Positions 41,533-50,090 of a stretch of 64,000 nt of DNA are shown here, piece after piece (position 1 is the first letter of the stretch; each line of letters starts with the position of its first letter). Origin of the DNA: JAMLJG01 sp035327585 (lineage in GTDB: Bacteria > Verrucomicrobiota > Kiritimatiellia > CAIVKH01); assembly GCA_035327585.1 (NCBI GenBank), contig DAOLDD010000009.1, forward strand, positions 1 to 64,000, written 5' to 3'. The notes under the pieces are model-generated. The model saw only the letters and a list, made by a program, of their open reading frames with translations, was not told where the DNA came from and did not search any database. The position numbers and the translations under genes were made by a program.

Positions 41533-43374
41533 ATGAATATTCTCGGCATCAGCGCTTTTTATCACGACTCGGCGGCAGCCCTCATCCGCGACGGCAAGAT
41601 CATCGCCGCGGCGCAGGAGGAGCGGTTCTCCCGCAAGAAACACGACGAGCGGTTTCCGTTCCACGCCGTCCGCTACTGCCTTCACGAGGGCGGGGTGGGG
41701 CCGGACGACCTCGATGCCGTGGCGTTCTACGACAAGCCGATCCAGAAGTTCGAGCGCCTGCTCCAGACCTATTTTGCCGTCGCGCCCGCAGGCCTGAAAT
41801 CGTTCATGATGGCGATGCCGATCTGGATTCGCGAGAAACTGTGGATTCCACTCGAGATCGAAAACTCGCTCGAACAGTGCGGCGTGAAACCGGAGCGCGA
41901 ACTGTATTTCCCGGAACACCATGAGTCGCACGCGGCCAGCGCCTTCTACCCGTCGCCGTTCCAGACCGCCGCGATCCTCACGGTGGATGGCGTGGGCGAA
42001 TGGGCGACGAGCACGCTCGGCCACGGCCAGGGCCACGACCTCAAGATCGTCAGCGACCTGCACTTCCCGCACTCGCTCGGGCTGCTCTATTCCGCCTTCA
42101 CCTACTTCACCGGCTTCAAGGTCAACTCCGGCGAGTACAAGCTGATGGGCCTCGCGCCGTACGGCGAACCGAAGTACGTCCAGCAGATTTACGAGCACCT
42201 CGTCTCCGTGCGCGAGGACGGCTCGTTCAAGTTGAACATGGAATACTTCGACTACATGGCCGGCCTGACGATGACGAACGACAAGTTCGGCGAGCTGTTC
42301 GGCGGCCCGGCGCGCAAATCGGAGACGGACATCGGCCAGCGCGAAATGGACCTCGCCCGCTCGATCCAGGTCGTCACCGAGGAAATCGTCCTCAAGATGG
42401 CGACGCACCTCCACAAGATCACCGGCGAGAAGAACCTCTGCATGGCGGGCGGCGTTGCGCTGAATTGCGTGGCGAACGGACGCCTGCTGCGCGAGGGCCC
42501 TTTTGAAAACGTCTGGATCCAGCCGGCTGCGGGCGATGCGGGTGGTGCGCTCGGGGCGGCGATGACGGTGTGGTACCACGTAAAAGGCAACCCGCGCCAG
42601 GCGGACGGCGTGAAGGACAGCATGCAGGGGTCGTATCTCGGCCCGAATTTTGACGGCGAGGTCGAGGCGTTCCTCAAGGACCGCGGCTATCCGGCGAAGA
42701 AACTCGAGGGCGACGCCTGGGCCACGACGATCGCGAAGCTGATGGCCGAGGAGAACGTGGTCGGCCTCGTGCAGGGCCGCATGGAATTCGGTCCCCGCGC
42801 GCTCGGCGGCCGCTCCATCGTCGGCGATCCGCGCTCCGAGAAAATGCAGTCGGTGATGAACCTCAAGATCAAGTATCGCGAGTCGTTCCGCCCGTTCGCG
42901 CCCTCCTGCTGCGTGGACAAGGTCAGCGACTATTTCGAGCACGACCGCGAGTCGCCCTACATGCTGCTCGTCGCGCCGGTGCGAAAAGATTTGTGCACGG
43001 ACCTCACGGACGAACAGAAGCGTGTCATGAAGGACCCGGACCTCTGCAAGCGCGTCAACGTTGCGCGGTCCTCGCTGCCCGCCATCACGCACGTCGACTA
43101 CTCCGCGCGCATCCAGACGGTGGCGCGCGACGTGAACCAGAAGTACTACGACCTGATCAAGGCGTTCGGCGACCTCACCGGCGTCTACTGCATCATCAAC
43201 ACGTCGTTCAACGTCCGCGGCGAGCCGATCGTCTGCACGCCGGAGGATGCGTACCGCTGCTTCATGCGCACCGAGATGGACTACCTCGTGCTCGGCGACT
43301 TCCTCGTCAGCAAGAAGGACCAGCCCGAGTGGAAGGACAAGGTCGACTGGCGCAAGGACTACGTCCTCGACTAG
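41533..43374 (+). CDS. Carbamoyltransferase, NodU/SxtI family
   Basis: The 613-residue protein has the N-terminal ASKHA-like Kae1 domain: GISAFYHDSAAALIRDGKII, EERFSRKKHD, PEHHESHAASAFYPSPF with metal-binding His residues, and TVDGVGEWAT. The C-terminal carbamoyl-phosphate-binding YrdC-like domain has GRMEFGPRALGGRSIVGDPR and INTSFNVRGEPIVCTPEDA. Such enzymes carbamoylate sugars, antibiotics or other metabolites. The length matches the family. The acceptor is unknown; no biosynthetic cluster is next to it. It is followed by a palindromic repeat. Confidence 0.93.
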   Translation: MNILGISAFYHDSAAALIRDGKIIAAAQEERFSRKKHDERFPFHAVRYCLHEGGVGPDDLDAVAFYDKPIQKFERLLQTYFAVAPAGLKSFMMAMPIWIREKLWIPLEIENSLEQCGVKPERELYFPEHHESHAASAFYPSPFQTAAILTVDGVGEWATSTLGHGQGHDLKIVSDLHFPHSLGLLYSAFTYFTGFKVNSGEYKLMGLAPYGEPKYVQQIYEHLVSVREDGSFKLNMEYFDYMAGLTMTNDKFGELFGGPARKSETDIGQREMDLARSIQVVTEEIVLKMATHLHKITGEKNLCMAGGVALNCVANGRLLREGPFENVWIQPAAGDAGGALGAAMTVWYHVKGNPRQADGVKDSMQGSYLGPNFDGEVEAFLKDRGYPAKKLEGDAWATTIAKLMAEENVVGLVQGRMEFGPRALGGRSIVGDPRSEKMQSVMNLKIKYRESFRPFAPSCCVDKVSDYFEHDRESPYMLLVAPVRKDLCTDLTDEQKRVMKDPDLCKRVNVARSSLPAITHVDYSARIQTVARDVNQKYYDLIKAFGDLTGVYCIINTSFNVRGEPIVCTPEDAYRCFMRTEMDYLVLGDFLVSKKDQPEWKDKVDWRKDYVLD

Positions 43375-43394
43375 AGTGATTCTCCAAAGTTTTG

Positions 43395-43526
43395 TCCTGA
43401 ACAGCCCCTCACCCCCGCCCTCTCCCCGAGGGAGAGGGTGTTGATTTCTCCCTCTCCCCGCCCGTCTTCGCTCCGCTTCGCCGAGGCAAGCGGGAGAGGG
43501 TTGGGGTGAGGGCTCGAGTCAGGACT
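43395..43526. repeat. Palindromic CCCTCACCC...GGGTGAGGG repeat
   Basis: GTCCTGA (43395-43401) and TCAGGAC (43520-43526) close the structure. Inside are long arms of CCCTCACCC and CCCTCTCCC type against GGGAGAGGG and GGGTGAGGG, and a smaller hairpin (CTCTCCCCGAGGGAGAG). It lies between convergent genes and could end transcription of both. Similar sequences are widespread in GC-rich bacteria. Confidence 0.75.
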
Positions 43527-43606
43527 TCCGCGATCAGGACTCAACTTTTGTGAACCGCTCGCGCGGGTCGGTTCGCGTCCGCGCCTCACCTTCGACGCCG
43601 CACCGA

Positions 43607-44695
43607 TTACGCGACGAACTTGCCGTCCTTCTGGAACAGCTTGCCGTCGACGTAGAGCGCGCCGCCCTGGCGGAGGTCCTTGATCATGTCCCAGTGCAGG
43701 CCCGACTTGTTCACGCCGCCGGTCTCCGCGTAGGACTCGCCGAGCGCGAGGTGGATGGAGCCCCCGATCTTCTCGTCGAACAGGATGTTCTTGATGAAGC
43801 GCTGGATGTCGTAGTTCGTCCCGATGCCCAGCTCGCCGAGGCGGCGCGCGCCGGGGTCCATGTCGAGCATCTTGATGAGGTAATCCTCGTTCTTCGTCGC
43901 CGACGCCTCCACCACGCGGCCTTCGCGGAAGACGAGGCGGATGCCGTCGATCTCGCGCCCGCCCTCGCACACCGGGAAGTCGTAGCGGATGTGCCCCTCG
44001 ACCGAGTCCTCCACCGGGCCGGTAAAAATCTCGCCGCTCGGCACGTTGTGCGTCGCGACGGAGGGGATGAACGTGCGGCCCTTCACCGACATGCGCAGGT
44101 CCGTGTCGGGTCCCACGATGCGGACGATGTCCGCGTTGCGCAGCTTCGCGATCAGCTTCTTCTGCTTGCGCTCCTCCTCCTGCCACGCCTTCACCGGGTT
44201 GTCCAGGTGCAGCAGGTTCGCGCGGAAAACGAAGTCCGAAAAATCGGCGAGGCTCATCTCCGCGTCCTGCGCATACGCCTCGGTGGGGAACAGCGTCAGC
44301 GCCCACTTTTTCTGGAGCAGGATGCGGCGCACCGGCCGCCGCGCCTTCGCGAAACGCGCCATCCGCATCGGGTCCGTCGCCGACAGCGCGCGGGTGTTCG
44401 AGCTGCCCATGATCCGCACCGTACCGTCCACCGACTTCGCGTAGGCCATTTCGAATTTTGGGACGGAATCGAAATGCATCGGCAGGCCCTGCTTGAAGAA
44501 CGCCTCCGTCGTGCCCACCGGCGTCATGCGGATCACCGGATACGCCCCCGCGCGCAGCAGCTCCTCGTAGAGGTCCTGGATCAGCGGCGCGGTTGTGTCG
44601 GGTCCTTCGACGCCGATCGTTTCGCCCTTCTTCGCGTAGATCGAATAGTGGGCCAGCAATTGGGCAAATTTACGGATGCGCGGGTCTTGGGTCAT
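43607..44695 (-). CDS. Aminopeptidase, M29 family
   Basis: The 362-residue protein shows M29 signatures: LLAHYSIYAKKGETIGVEGP at the start. Metal ligands are in HNVPSGEIFTGP (Glu), GELGIGTN (Glu), and HLALGESYAETGG then SGLHWDMI (His, His, Asp). These cytoplasmic metallo-enzymes remove N-terminal residues. The gene starts with ATG and has a repeat-filled upstream gap. The assignment is secure at family level. Confidence 0.92.
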   Translation of the reverse strand: MTQDPRIRKFAQLLAHYSIYAKKGETIGVEGPDTTAPLIQDLYEELLRAGAYPVIRMTPVGTTEAFFKQGLPMHFDSVPKFEMAYAKSVDGTVRIMGSSNTRALSATDPMRMARFAKARRPVRRILLQKKWALTLFPTEAYAQDAEMSLADFSDFVFRANLLHLDNPVKAWQEEERKQKKLIAKLRNADIVRIVGPDTDLRMSVKGRTFIPSVATHNVPSGEIFTGPVEDSVEGHIRYDFPVCEGGREIDGIRLVFREGRVVEASATKNEDYLIKMLDMDPGARRLGELGIGTNYDIQRFIKNILFDEKIGGSIHLALGESYAETGGVNKSGLHWDMIKDLRQGGALYVDGKLFQKDGKFVA

Positions 44696-45106
44696 GGCGT
44701 GGTCTACCTTTTCTTTTCAACACTCGATTGCAGAGACTTTCGGGGTAGGGCGGCTTGGCCCAAGCCGCCGCGGCGCGCTCGGCGAGCGCGCCCTACCCAA
44801 TAAGGCTGCAAATCTTCTTTTGGGGTTGGTTCCTTGCGTGCGGACACCATAAAGCGGCGGCGAAAAAGTTCCAACGTCTGTAAAAACTTTTTTTCGCGCT
44901 TACGACGTCTGTAAAAACGATTTTGGTCTTTTTGCTGTAGCCGCGCGCGCCGAGCGCGGGACAAAAAAATCGCGGGAGACACACACGGTATCGTGCGCAG
45001 CACCCGCAATCTTCCTTGCCCCTCCGCACTCCTCCGCGCGGGGTGAATTCAAAATCTATCGGAATGGTAGAGATTGCCCGCCGATTGTCAATCGGGGAAC
45101 CCACGA
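44696..45106. other. 411-bp repeat-filled gap
   Basis: No gene is supported. It holds a three-way-junction repeat (44743-44798), two ACGTCTGTAAAAAC copies (from 44874 and 44905; the second is identical over 21 bp to 2-22), and short ORFs made of repeat sequence. The promoter of the aminopeptidase gene should lie near 44700-44740. Confidence 0.65.
44743..44798. repeat. Three-way-junction palindromic repeat
   Basis: GGGTAGGG (44743-44750) pairs with CCCTACCC (44791-44798). Inside lie two hairpins: CGGCTT/AAGCCG (44751-44767) and GCGCGCTC/GAGCGCGC with loop GGC (44773-44791). Confidence 0.75.
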
Positions 45107-46255
45107 TTAATATTTGGGCAGGCTGGGGTCGACATCGTCGGACCAGCCGAGGATGCCGCGGGTGAGGTTGCGGACGCGGGGGAAGCCGCGCTGGGCGAGG
45201 TACTGCACGGCGCGGGCGCTGCGACCGCCGGAGCGGCAGAGGCAGACGATGTCGGACGCCGGGTCGAGTTCGCCGATGCGCGCGGGCAGCTCGCCGAGCG
45301 GGATATGTACGCAGGGATCGAGCCGCGCGATGTCGAGTTCGAAGGCTTCGCGCACGTCGAGCAAAACGAGCGGGCGGTTCGCGTCGCGTTCCTGTTTGAG
45401 TTCGGCTGGCGTGAGGGCGGCGAGGTTCATGGGTGGTTCCGGGGTTGTGGCGCAGGTGTTGCGCAATTCCTCGAGGGTATGAATCGTTGCGTGCGGGCCG
45501 CAGAGGGGACAGGCCGGATCACGGGTCACCCGCAATTCCCGGAACTTCGTCGCGCGGGCGTCAATCAGCAGGAGGCGACCGGCCAGGCTGTCGCCGAGGC
45601 CGAGGATGTACTTGATCGCCTCGGTGGCCATGATGGCGCCGACGAGGCCGGGCAATACGCCCAGCACGCCGGCGCTGGCGCAGTCGGGCACGACGCCGGG
45701 GGGCGGCGGCTCGGGATAGAGGCAGCGATAGCAGGGACCGCCCGGCGCAGCGAAGAGGGAGACCTGTCCTTCAAATCGATAAATGCTGCCGTGCACGTTC
45801 GGTTTGCCGGCGAGCACGCAGGCGTCGTTGACGAGGTAGCGGGTCGGAAAATTATCCGCGCCGTCGAGCACGAGGTCGTAGTCCGCGAGGAGGGCGGCGG
45901 CGTTGTCGGCACCGAATCGCGCGTGGTGCGTCGCGATGTCGAGGTGCGGGTTGAGCGCGAGCAACGTTTCGCGGGCGACGTCGACTTTGGGGCGGCCGAG
46001 GTCGGGCGTGCGGTAGAGCACCTGGCGCTGCAGGTTCGTCAGGTCGACGACATCGGGGTCGATCAGGCCGAGGTGTCCCACGCCGGCGGCGACCAGGTAG
46101 AGCGCGGCGGGGGAGCCGAGTCCGCCGACGCCGACGAGGAGGACGCGAGCTTCGCGGAGGCGCCGCTGGCCGGCGACCCCGACCTCGGGAAGTGTAAAGT
46201 GGCGCAGGTAGCGCCGCTGCTCGTCGGACGTAAAGGCGTCAGGCGCGCGGCTCAC
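45107..46255 (-). CDS. moeB: MoeB/ThiF-type adenylyltransferase with rhodanese domain
   Basis: The 382-residue protein opens with YLRHFTLPEVGVAGQRRL and the ATP-binding loop VGVGGLGSPAA (about 41-51). Zinc cysteines are in CYRCLYPEPP and CPLCGPH. The C-terminal rhodanese domain has active-site loop CRSGGRS near residue 338. It adenylates and thiolates the C-terminal Gly-Gly of a ubiquitin-like sulfur carrier (MoaD or ThiS) for molybdopterin or thiamine, or for thiotemplated compounds. It overlaps the GYF-protein gene by 4 bp. Confidence 0.9.
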   Translation of the reverse strand: MSRAPDAFTSDEQRRYLRHFTLPEVGVAGQRRLREARVLLVGVGGLGSPAALYLVAAGVGHLGLIDPDVVDLTNLQRQVLYRTPDLGRPKVDVARETLLALNPHLDIATHHARFGADNAAALLADYDLVLDGADNFPTRYLVNDACVLAGKPNVHGSIYRFEGQVSLFAAPGGPCYRCLYPEPPPPGVVPDCASAGVLGVLPGLVGAIMATEAIKYILGLGDSLAGRLLLIDARATKFRELRVTRDPACPLCGPHATIHTLEELRNTCATTPEPPMNLAALTPAELKQERDANRPLVLLDVREAFELDIARLDPCVHIPLGELPARIGELDPASDIVCLCRSGGRSARAVQYLAQRGFPRVRNLTRGILGWSDDVDPSLPKY

Positions 46256-47073
46256 ACCAGGCGCACCTTGGGTTTGGTGGTGGCGGGCGCGGGACCGCGT
46301 TCGTCGCGCAGGACGATGTAGCGCTCGTTGAGATCGCGGAACTGGCGGATCAAATCCGCGTGTTGCGCGGTGAGTTCCTCCAGCCGGGACCGGGCCTCCC
46401 TGGCCTCCTCTTCGGCTGCATCTTTTGCGGCGGCGAGCGCCTTCGCCTCCTCGTCCGCGCCGGCGCGGACGGCCGCGAGATCCTTGTCCAACTGGTCCTG
46501 CCGCTCCGCTTGTTCGCGGACCATGGCGAGCAGGCGTTCGTAGCGGCGGGTCAGGTCCTGGTATTCCTTTTCGATGCCGGTCGCGTCCGGCTTTTCCGGG
46601 CGCGCCACGGGGAGTGGTTCCGGTTCGGCCTTGGGCTCGGGCTTGGGCTCAGGTTTTGCTTCGGGTTCCGGCTTTTTTTCTTCCACCGGCGGCGGAGGAG
46701 GCGGGGGCGGTACGGCGAGTGCGGCGTTCGCGGAGTCGAGGCGGCGCAACAGTTCCGCGGAGACGGCCTGCGCGACGGGTATGCGTTCGCCGGTGTTGCG
46801 ATGCTGGATGGTTTCGTCGCCTCGCAGCATGCGTTGTTGCAGCAATTCGCCGTAGGCGAGCAGATGAAACGGGCCGAGCTTTTGGCCCTCCGCGCGAGGC
46901 AGCAGCCAGTCGAGTCGAAGGTCGGCCACTTCGGTGGCGGGGATCCAATCGCCTTCATTTTCGGAAACGAAATCGTCCGGCAGGATGCGCCCTTCCGCCG
47001 CCCAGCGACAGAGTTCCGGCAGATCGACGGGCCCGTAAAGCGCTTGATCAGATTTGCGGAGTCGCCAGCTCAT
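46252..47073 (-). CDS. GYF-domain protein with coiled coil
   Basis: The 273-residue protein has an N-terminal GYF_2-like domain (SWRLRKSDQALYGPVDLPEL, then EGDWIPATEV; a second weaker unit EGQKLGPFHLLAYGELLQQR). A Pro/Glu/Lys-rich linker (about residues 120-165) and a C-terminal coiled coil (about 165-255) follow. GYF domains bind Pro-rich peptides. It lies between MoeB and a LysM lipoprotein on the same strand (13-bp gap before). A scaffold role is likely; partner unknown. Confidence 0.78.
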   Translation of the reverse strand: MSWRLRKSDQALYGPVDLPELCRWAAEGRILPDDFVSENEGDWIPATEVADLRLDWLLPRAEGQKLGPFHLLAYGELLQQRMLRGDETIQHRNTGERIPVAQAVSAELLRRLDSANAALAVPPPPPPPPVEEKKPEPEAKPEPKPEPKAEPEPLPVARPEKPDATGIEKEYQDLTRRYERLLAMVREQAERQDQLDKDLAAVRAGADEEAKALAAAKDAAEEEAREARSRLEELTAQHADLIRQFRDLNERYIVLRDERGPAPATTKPKVRLV

Positions 47074-47086
47074 GGGAGACGATACC

Positions 47087-47692
47087 TTACGGTGCGGGGA
47101 TGAACAACTTTTGGCCGACGCGCAACTGGTCGGGCCGCGTCAGGTTGTTCGCGTCGATGATCGACTTCGCGCTGACGTTGTAGGCGGACGCGATGGCGGA
47201 AAGGGTCTGGCCGGATTCGACGACGTGTTCGTAGCCTTCTTGTGGACCGGAGGGCCGTTTGGTGGTGGTCGTCGTCGTGGGGCGGGGGCGGTTGTTGCTG
47301 GAGCCGGCGACGACCTGGCTGATGCGCGCGGTCAGCGTGTCGATGATTTCCTTGCGGTCGCGTTCGCGTGCGGCGTCGAGCGCACGCAACTGCGTTTCGA
47401 GGGCGGCGATGCGTTGCTGGAGGGACTGGAGATCGGCGACCGTCGGGCCGCCGGGCGCGCTGCGCAGCATTTCCACGGTGCGGTTGAGGCGTTCAATTTC
47501 GAGGTCAAACGCCTCGGTGCGACCTTTGAGGCGGCGGTTTTCCTCCTGCAGCAGGCGCATATCCTCGCGCAGGGCCGCCTCGGCGACGGACTGTTGGTCC
47601 ACGCCGTACGTGGCGAGGCAGCCGGTCAGCAGCGGTGCCGCGAGCAAGGCGGTGATCGGCAGGATGCGAAGAAGATGTTTTGCACTGGGCAT
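47087..47692 (-). CDS. LysM-domain lipoprotein
   Basis: The 201-residue protein starts at MPSAKHLLRILP. It has a lipobox LLTGC (Cys near residue 23), a coiled coil (about 40-115), a Thr/Pro-rich linker, and a C-terminal LysM domain (YEHVVESGQTLSAIASAYNV, then NNLTRPDQLRVGQKLFIP). LysM binds peptidoglycan. Probably an outer-membrane-anchored cell-wall protein. An upstream in-frame extension of 49 codons is not used. Confidence 0.86.
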   Translation of the reverse strand: MPSAKHLLRILPITALLAAPLLTGCLATYGVDQQSVAEAALREDMRLLQEENRRLKGRTEAFDLEIERLNRTVEMLRSAPGGPTVADLQSLQQRIAALETQLRALDAARERDRKEIIDTLTARISQVVAGSSNNRPRPTTTTTTKRPSGPQEGYEHVVESGQTLSAIASAYNVSAKSIIDANNLTRPDQLRVGQKLFIPAP

Positions 47693-47920
47693 GACCCAAC
47701 CTGCATAATCCAAGCCGTTAGGGTTCTCAAGAAAAATGGGTGGCGGGTAGCGCCCCGGAGTTTGTCCACAGGGAATCACACCACCCGCTTCGCTGGAGTA
47801 CACGAAGATCACGGAGAGGATGTTTTTGGGGAAGGACATTTCAAAATCATCATTCCCTCCATATCTCCGTGCGCTCCGTGGTAAATTTCTCTTTCTGATT
47901 AATCGACGACGAGGAGGCGT
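47693..47920. promoter_or_regulatory. Divergent promoter region, LysM gene and deaminase gene
   Basis: 228 bp between two divergent starts. AGGAGG at 47912-47917 serves the deaminase ATG (spacing 3 nt, rather short). The middle carries inverted 'CACGGAG...CTCCGTG' units of the dispersed spacer-repeat type. No known operator is recognised. Confidence 0.45.
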
Positions 47921-49237
47921 ATGAGCACAGAACTCTTAATCAAGAATGCGCGGGTGTGGCCGGCGGCGGGGCAATCGGCGATTGAAGACGGGTCGCTGTT
48001 GATCCGCGACGGGCGGATTGCGAAGGTGGGGCGGTTCACTGCGCGCGCCGATGTCACGGTGGATGCCGACGGGCAGTTGCTGATGCCGGGGTTCATCCAG
48101 AGCCACGTGCACCTGTGCCAGACGATTTTCCGCGGTGCGGGCGAGGATATGCCGCTGCTGCCGTGGCTGCGCAACGTGGTCTGGCCGATGGAGGCCGCGC
48201 ATGACGAGGATTCGATTCGCGCTTCCGCGCTGCTCGCCTGCGCCGAGATGATCCGCAGCGGGACGACCGCGTTTCTCTCGATGGAGACGGTGCGCCACAC
48301 GGAGCATGCGTTTCGCGCGGTGCATGACGCGGGGCTGATGGGCGTGCTGGGGCACTGCCTGATGGATATGACCGGTGGCTATCGCCCGCTGGCCGTTGAG
48401 GTGGACGATTCGTTCGCGGATCTGGATCTCCTCCAGGAACGCTGGGGGGATCACCCGCGCCTGCGCGTCGCCGTGGCGCCGCGTTTCGCGTTGAGTTGCT
48501 CGGCATCGAACATGCGCAAGGCGGCGGATTACGCGCGCGAGTACGGGTTGCTGCTGCACACGCATTCATCGGAGCAGGAGGCGGAAGTCGCGCTCGTGCT
48601 GGAGCAGACCGGAAAATACAACATCGACTACCTGCACTCCGTCGGGCTGACCGGGCCGGATTCCTGCATCGCGCACTGCGTCCACACGCAGCCCGCGGAG
48701 CGCGATCTCTTGCGCGACACGCAGACGAAGGTGCTGCACTGCCCGTCGGCGAACTTCAAACTTGCGTCGGGCATCGCGCCGATCCCGGAATACCTGAAGA
48801 TGGGGATCACGGTGTCCATTGGCGCGGACGGCACGCCGTGCAACAACCGGCTCGACCAGTTCATGGAAATGCGCGAGGCCGGACTGATGCAGAAGATCCG
48901 GCTCGGCGCCGAGGCGCTGCCCGCGCGCGACGTGGTGTGGATGGCGACGGAGGGCGGCGCGAAGACACTGGGTTGGGAAAAGGAAATGGGCACGTTGGAT
49001 GTCGGCAAGCGCGCGAACATGATTCTCGTGAGCCAGGACAGCGTACACACCATCCCGTCCACCGACCCGGCGACGAACATCGTCTATTCCAACAATGCGT
49101 CCGACGTGCTGATGACGATCGTCGATGGAAAAATCCTCTTCGAGGACGGCGAACTCACGACCATCGACGAGGACAAGCTGCGCGCCGACGTCCGCCACCA
49201 CCGCAAGCTCCTGATGAAGCGCGCGGGTCTGGCGTAG
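47921..49237 (+). CDS. 5'-deoxyadenosine/S-adenosylhomocysteine deaminase family amidohydrolase
   Basis: The 438-residue protein has the metal motif HVHLCQT (His62, His64). LLHTHSSEQEAEV and IAHCVHTQPAERDL carry further ligands, and IGADGTPCNNRLD the Asp. The fold and length fit the MtaD/DadD/SsnA group of TIM-barrel deaminases that act on adenosine-type or guanine-type substrates. Which substrate is used is not certain. Single gene, followed by an opposed hairpin pair. Confidence 0.85.
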   Translation: MSTELLIKNARVWPAAGQSAIEDGSLLIRDGRIAKVGRFTARADVTVDADGQLLMPGFIQSHVHLCQTIFRGAGEDMPLLPWLRNVVWPMEAAHDEDSIRASALLACAEMIRSGTTAFLSMETVRHTEHAFRAVHDAGLMGVLGHCLMDMTGGYRPLAVEVDDSFADLDLLQERWGDHPRLRVAVAPRFALSCSASNMRKAADYAREYGLLLHTHSSEQEAEVALVLEQTGKYNIDYLHSVGLTGPDSCIAHCVHTQPAERDLLRDTQTKVLHCPSANFKLASGIAPIPEYLKMGITVSIGADGTPCNNRLDQFMEMREAGLMQKIRLGAEALPARDVVWMATEGGAKTLGWEKEMGTLDVGKRANMILVSQDSVHTIPSTDPATNIVYSNNASDVLMTIVDGKILFEDGELTTIDEDKLRADVRHHRKLLMKRAGLA

Positions 49238-49264
49238 TTAGTGCGGCGGTTGAATATCATCGTC

Positions 49265-49360
49265 CCCGCGGGCTCGTCCCGCCGGGAATGCCGGCGGAAC
49301 GAAATGGATTGCTTCGATCTAGCGAATCGAACTTGGCCTCCTGCGGCGCAAGGCCGCAGG
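49265..49360. repeat. Opposed pair of REP-like 8-5-8 hairpins
   Basis: Hairpin 49265-49285 (loop CTCGT, one arm mismatch) and hairpin 49340-49360 (CCTGCGGC / GCCGCAGG, loop GCAAG) lie in the gap between convergent deaminase and thioesterase genes. Confidence 0.75.
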
Positions 49361-49423
49361 GGGGCAGGAACTGCGAGAGGAGCAGGTCACCGGCGGGGAA
49401 TGGGTCGTCTCCACGGTTAATTG

Positions 49424-49882
49424 CTAATAAACCAGCTCCTCCGGGGCGAGGGCGACGAATGTGCCGTGGAAGTGGGCGGCGGATTCGCGGTTTTGTTCGA
49501 GGAAGGCCACGACGTCGATGCGGGCTTTCCCCTTTTCGCGGAGCGCGCGGACGAAGGTGGGCCATTCGTCGGGGTCGAGCCAGATGGCACGGGCGAGCAG
49601 CGGGCCGGTGACCGGCCGTTGGTAGTCGATCTCCTGGCGCTGCACGACGAGCCGGTGCGCGATCCGCGCGTCCCGGAGGCGCGCGTGGATGAGCGCCCAC
49701 GCGGCGAGCAGGGCCATCGTGGATACGCTGCCTCCGAACGCAGTGTGCTGGTGGTTGCGATTCGGGCGCAGCGGCGCGCGCAGGATGACGCGTTCAGGTT
49801 CGACGGTTTTCACCTGGACCTGCATCGCCGCGCTGAGCGGGATGTGCCGGTGCAGCCAGGCTTCCAGTGCTTTGCGTTCCAT
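49424..49882 (-). CDS. Hot-dog fold thioesterase (YiiD C-terminal domain type)
   Basis: The 152-residue protein shows the hot-dog pattern of the YiiD_C group: LEAWLHRHIPLSAAMQVQVK at the start, APLRPNRNHQHTAFGGSVST in the central helix (the 'N..HTAFGGS' motif), and HFHGTFVAL at the end. It would cleave acyl-CoA or acyl-ACP thioesters. Single gene; repeats on both sides. Substrate unknown. Confidence 0.82.
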   Translation of the reverse strand: MERKALEAWLHRHIPLSAAMQVQVKTVEPERVILRAPLRPNRNHQHTAFGGSVSTMALLAAWALIHARLRDARIAHRLVVQRQEIDYQRPVTGPLLARAIWLDPDEWPTFVRALREKGKARIDVVAFLEQNRESAAHFHGTFVALAPEELVY

Positions 49883-49916
49883 TGTGCCAGAGGCTATCCC
49901 ATAAGTGTTTTGGCCC

Positions 49917-49937
49917 CCGGCGGGCTTGCCCCGCCGG
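49917..49937. repeat. REP-like 8-5-8 hairpin with degenerate partner
   Basis: CCGGCGGG / CCCGCCGG with loop CTTGC. A degenerate partner in opposite sense lies near 50042-50060 (CGGCGGG ACAAG). Between thioesterase and ClC genes. Confidence 0.7.
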
Positions 49938-50090
49938 AGCCGGAGTTTGCTTCGCCACCGCGTCTTCGCGGAACTACCGCTACCGCGACGTCCTCCTTCG
50001 CCCCGCTTCCGCCGTCGCGCTTCGCGCCATGGCGGACAAGTCGGCGGGACAAGCGAGGTCGCGGGGGGCGGCTACACATGGGGATAGCCT

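Noticed and set aside
40681..43092. 803-residue minus-strand ORF
   Set aside because: It covers the SxtJ-like and carbamoyltransferase genes antisense; no domain is visible.
44704..45104. Two overlapping minus-strand ORFs in the gap upstream of the aminopeptidase gene
   Set aside because: They consist of palindromic repeat sequence (SRARRARL, VGRARRARRGGLG) and have no start context.
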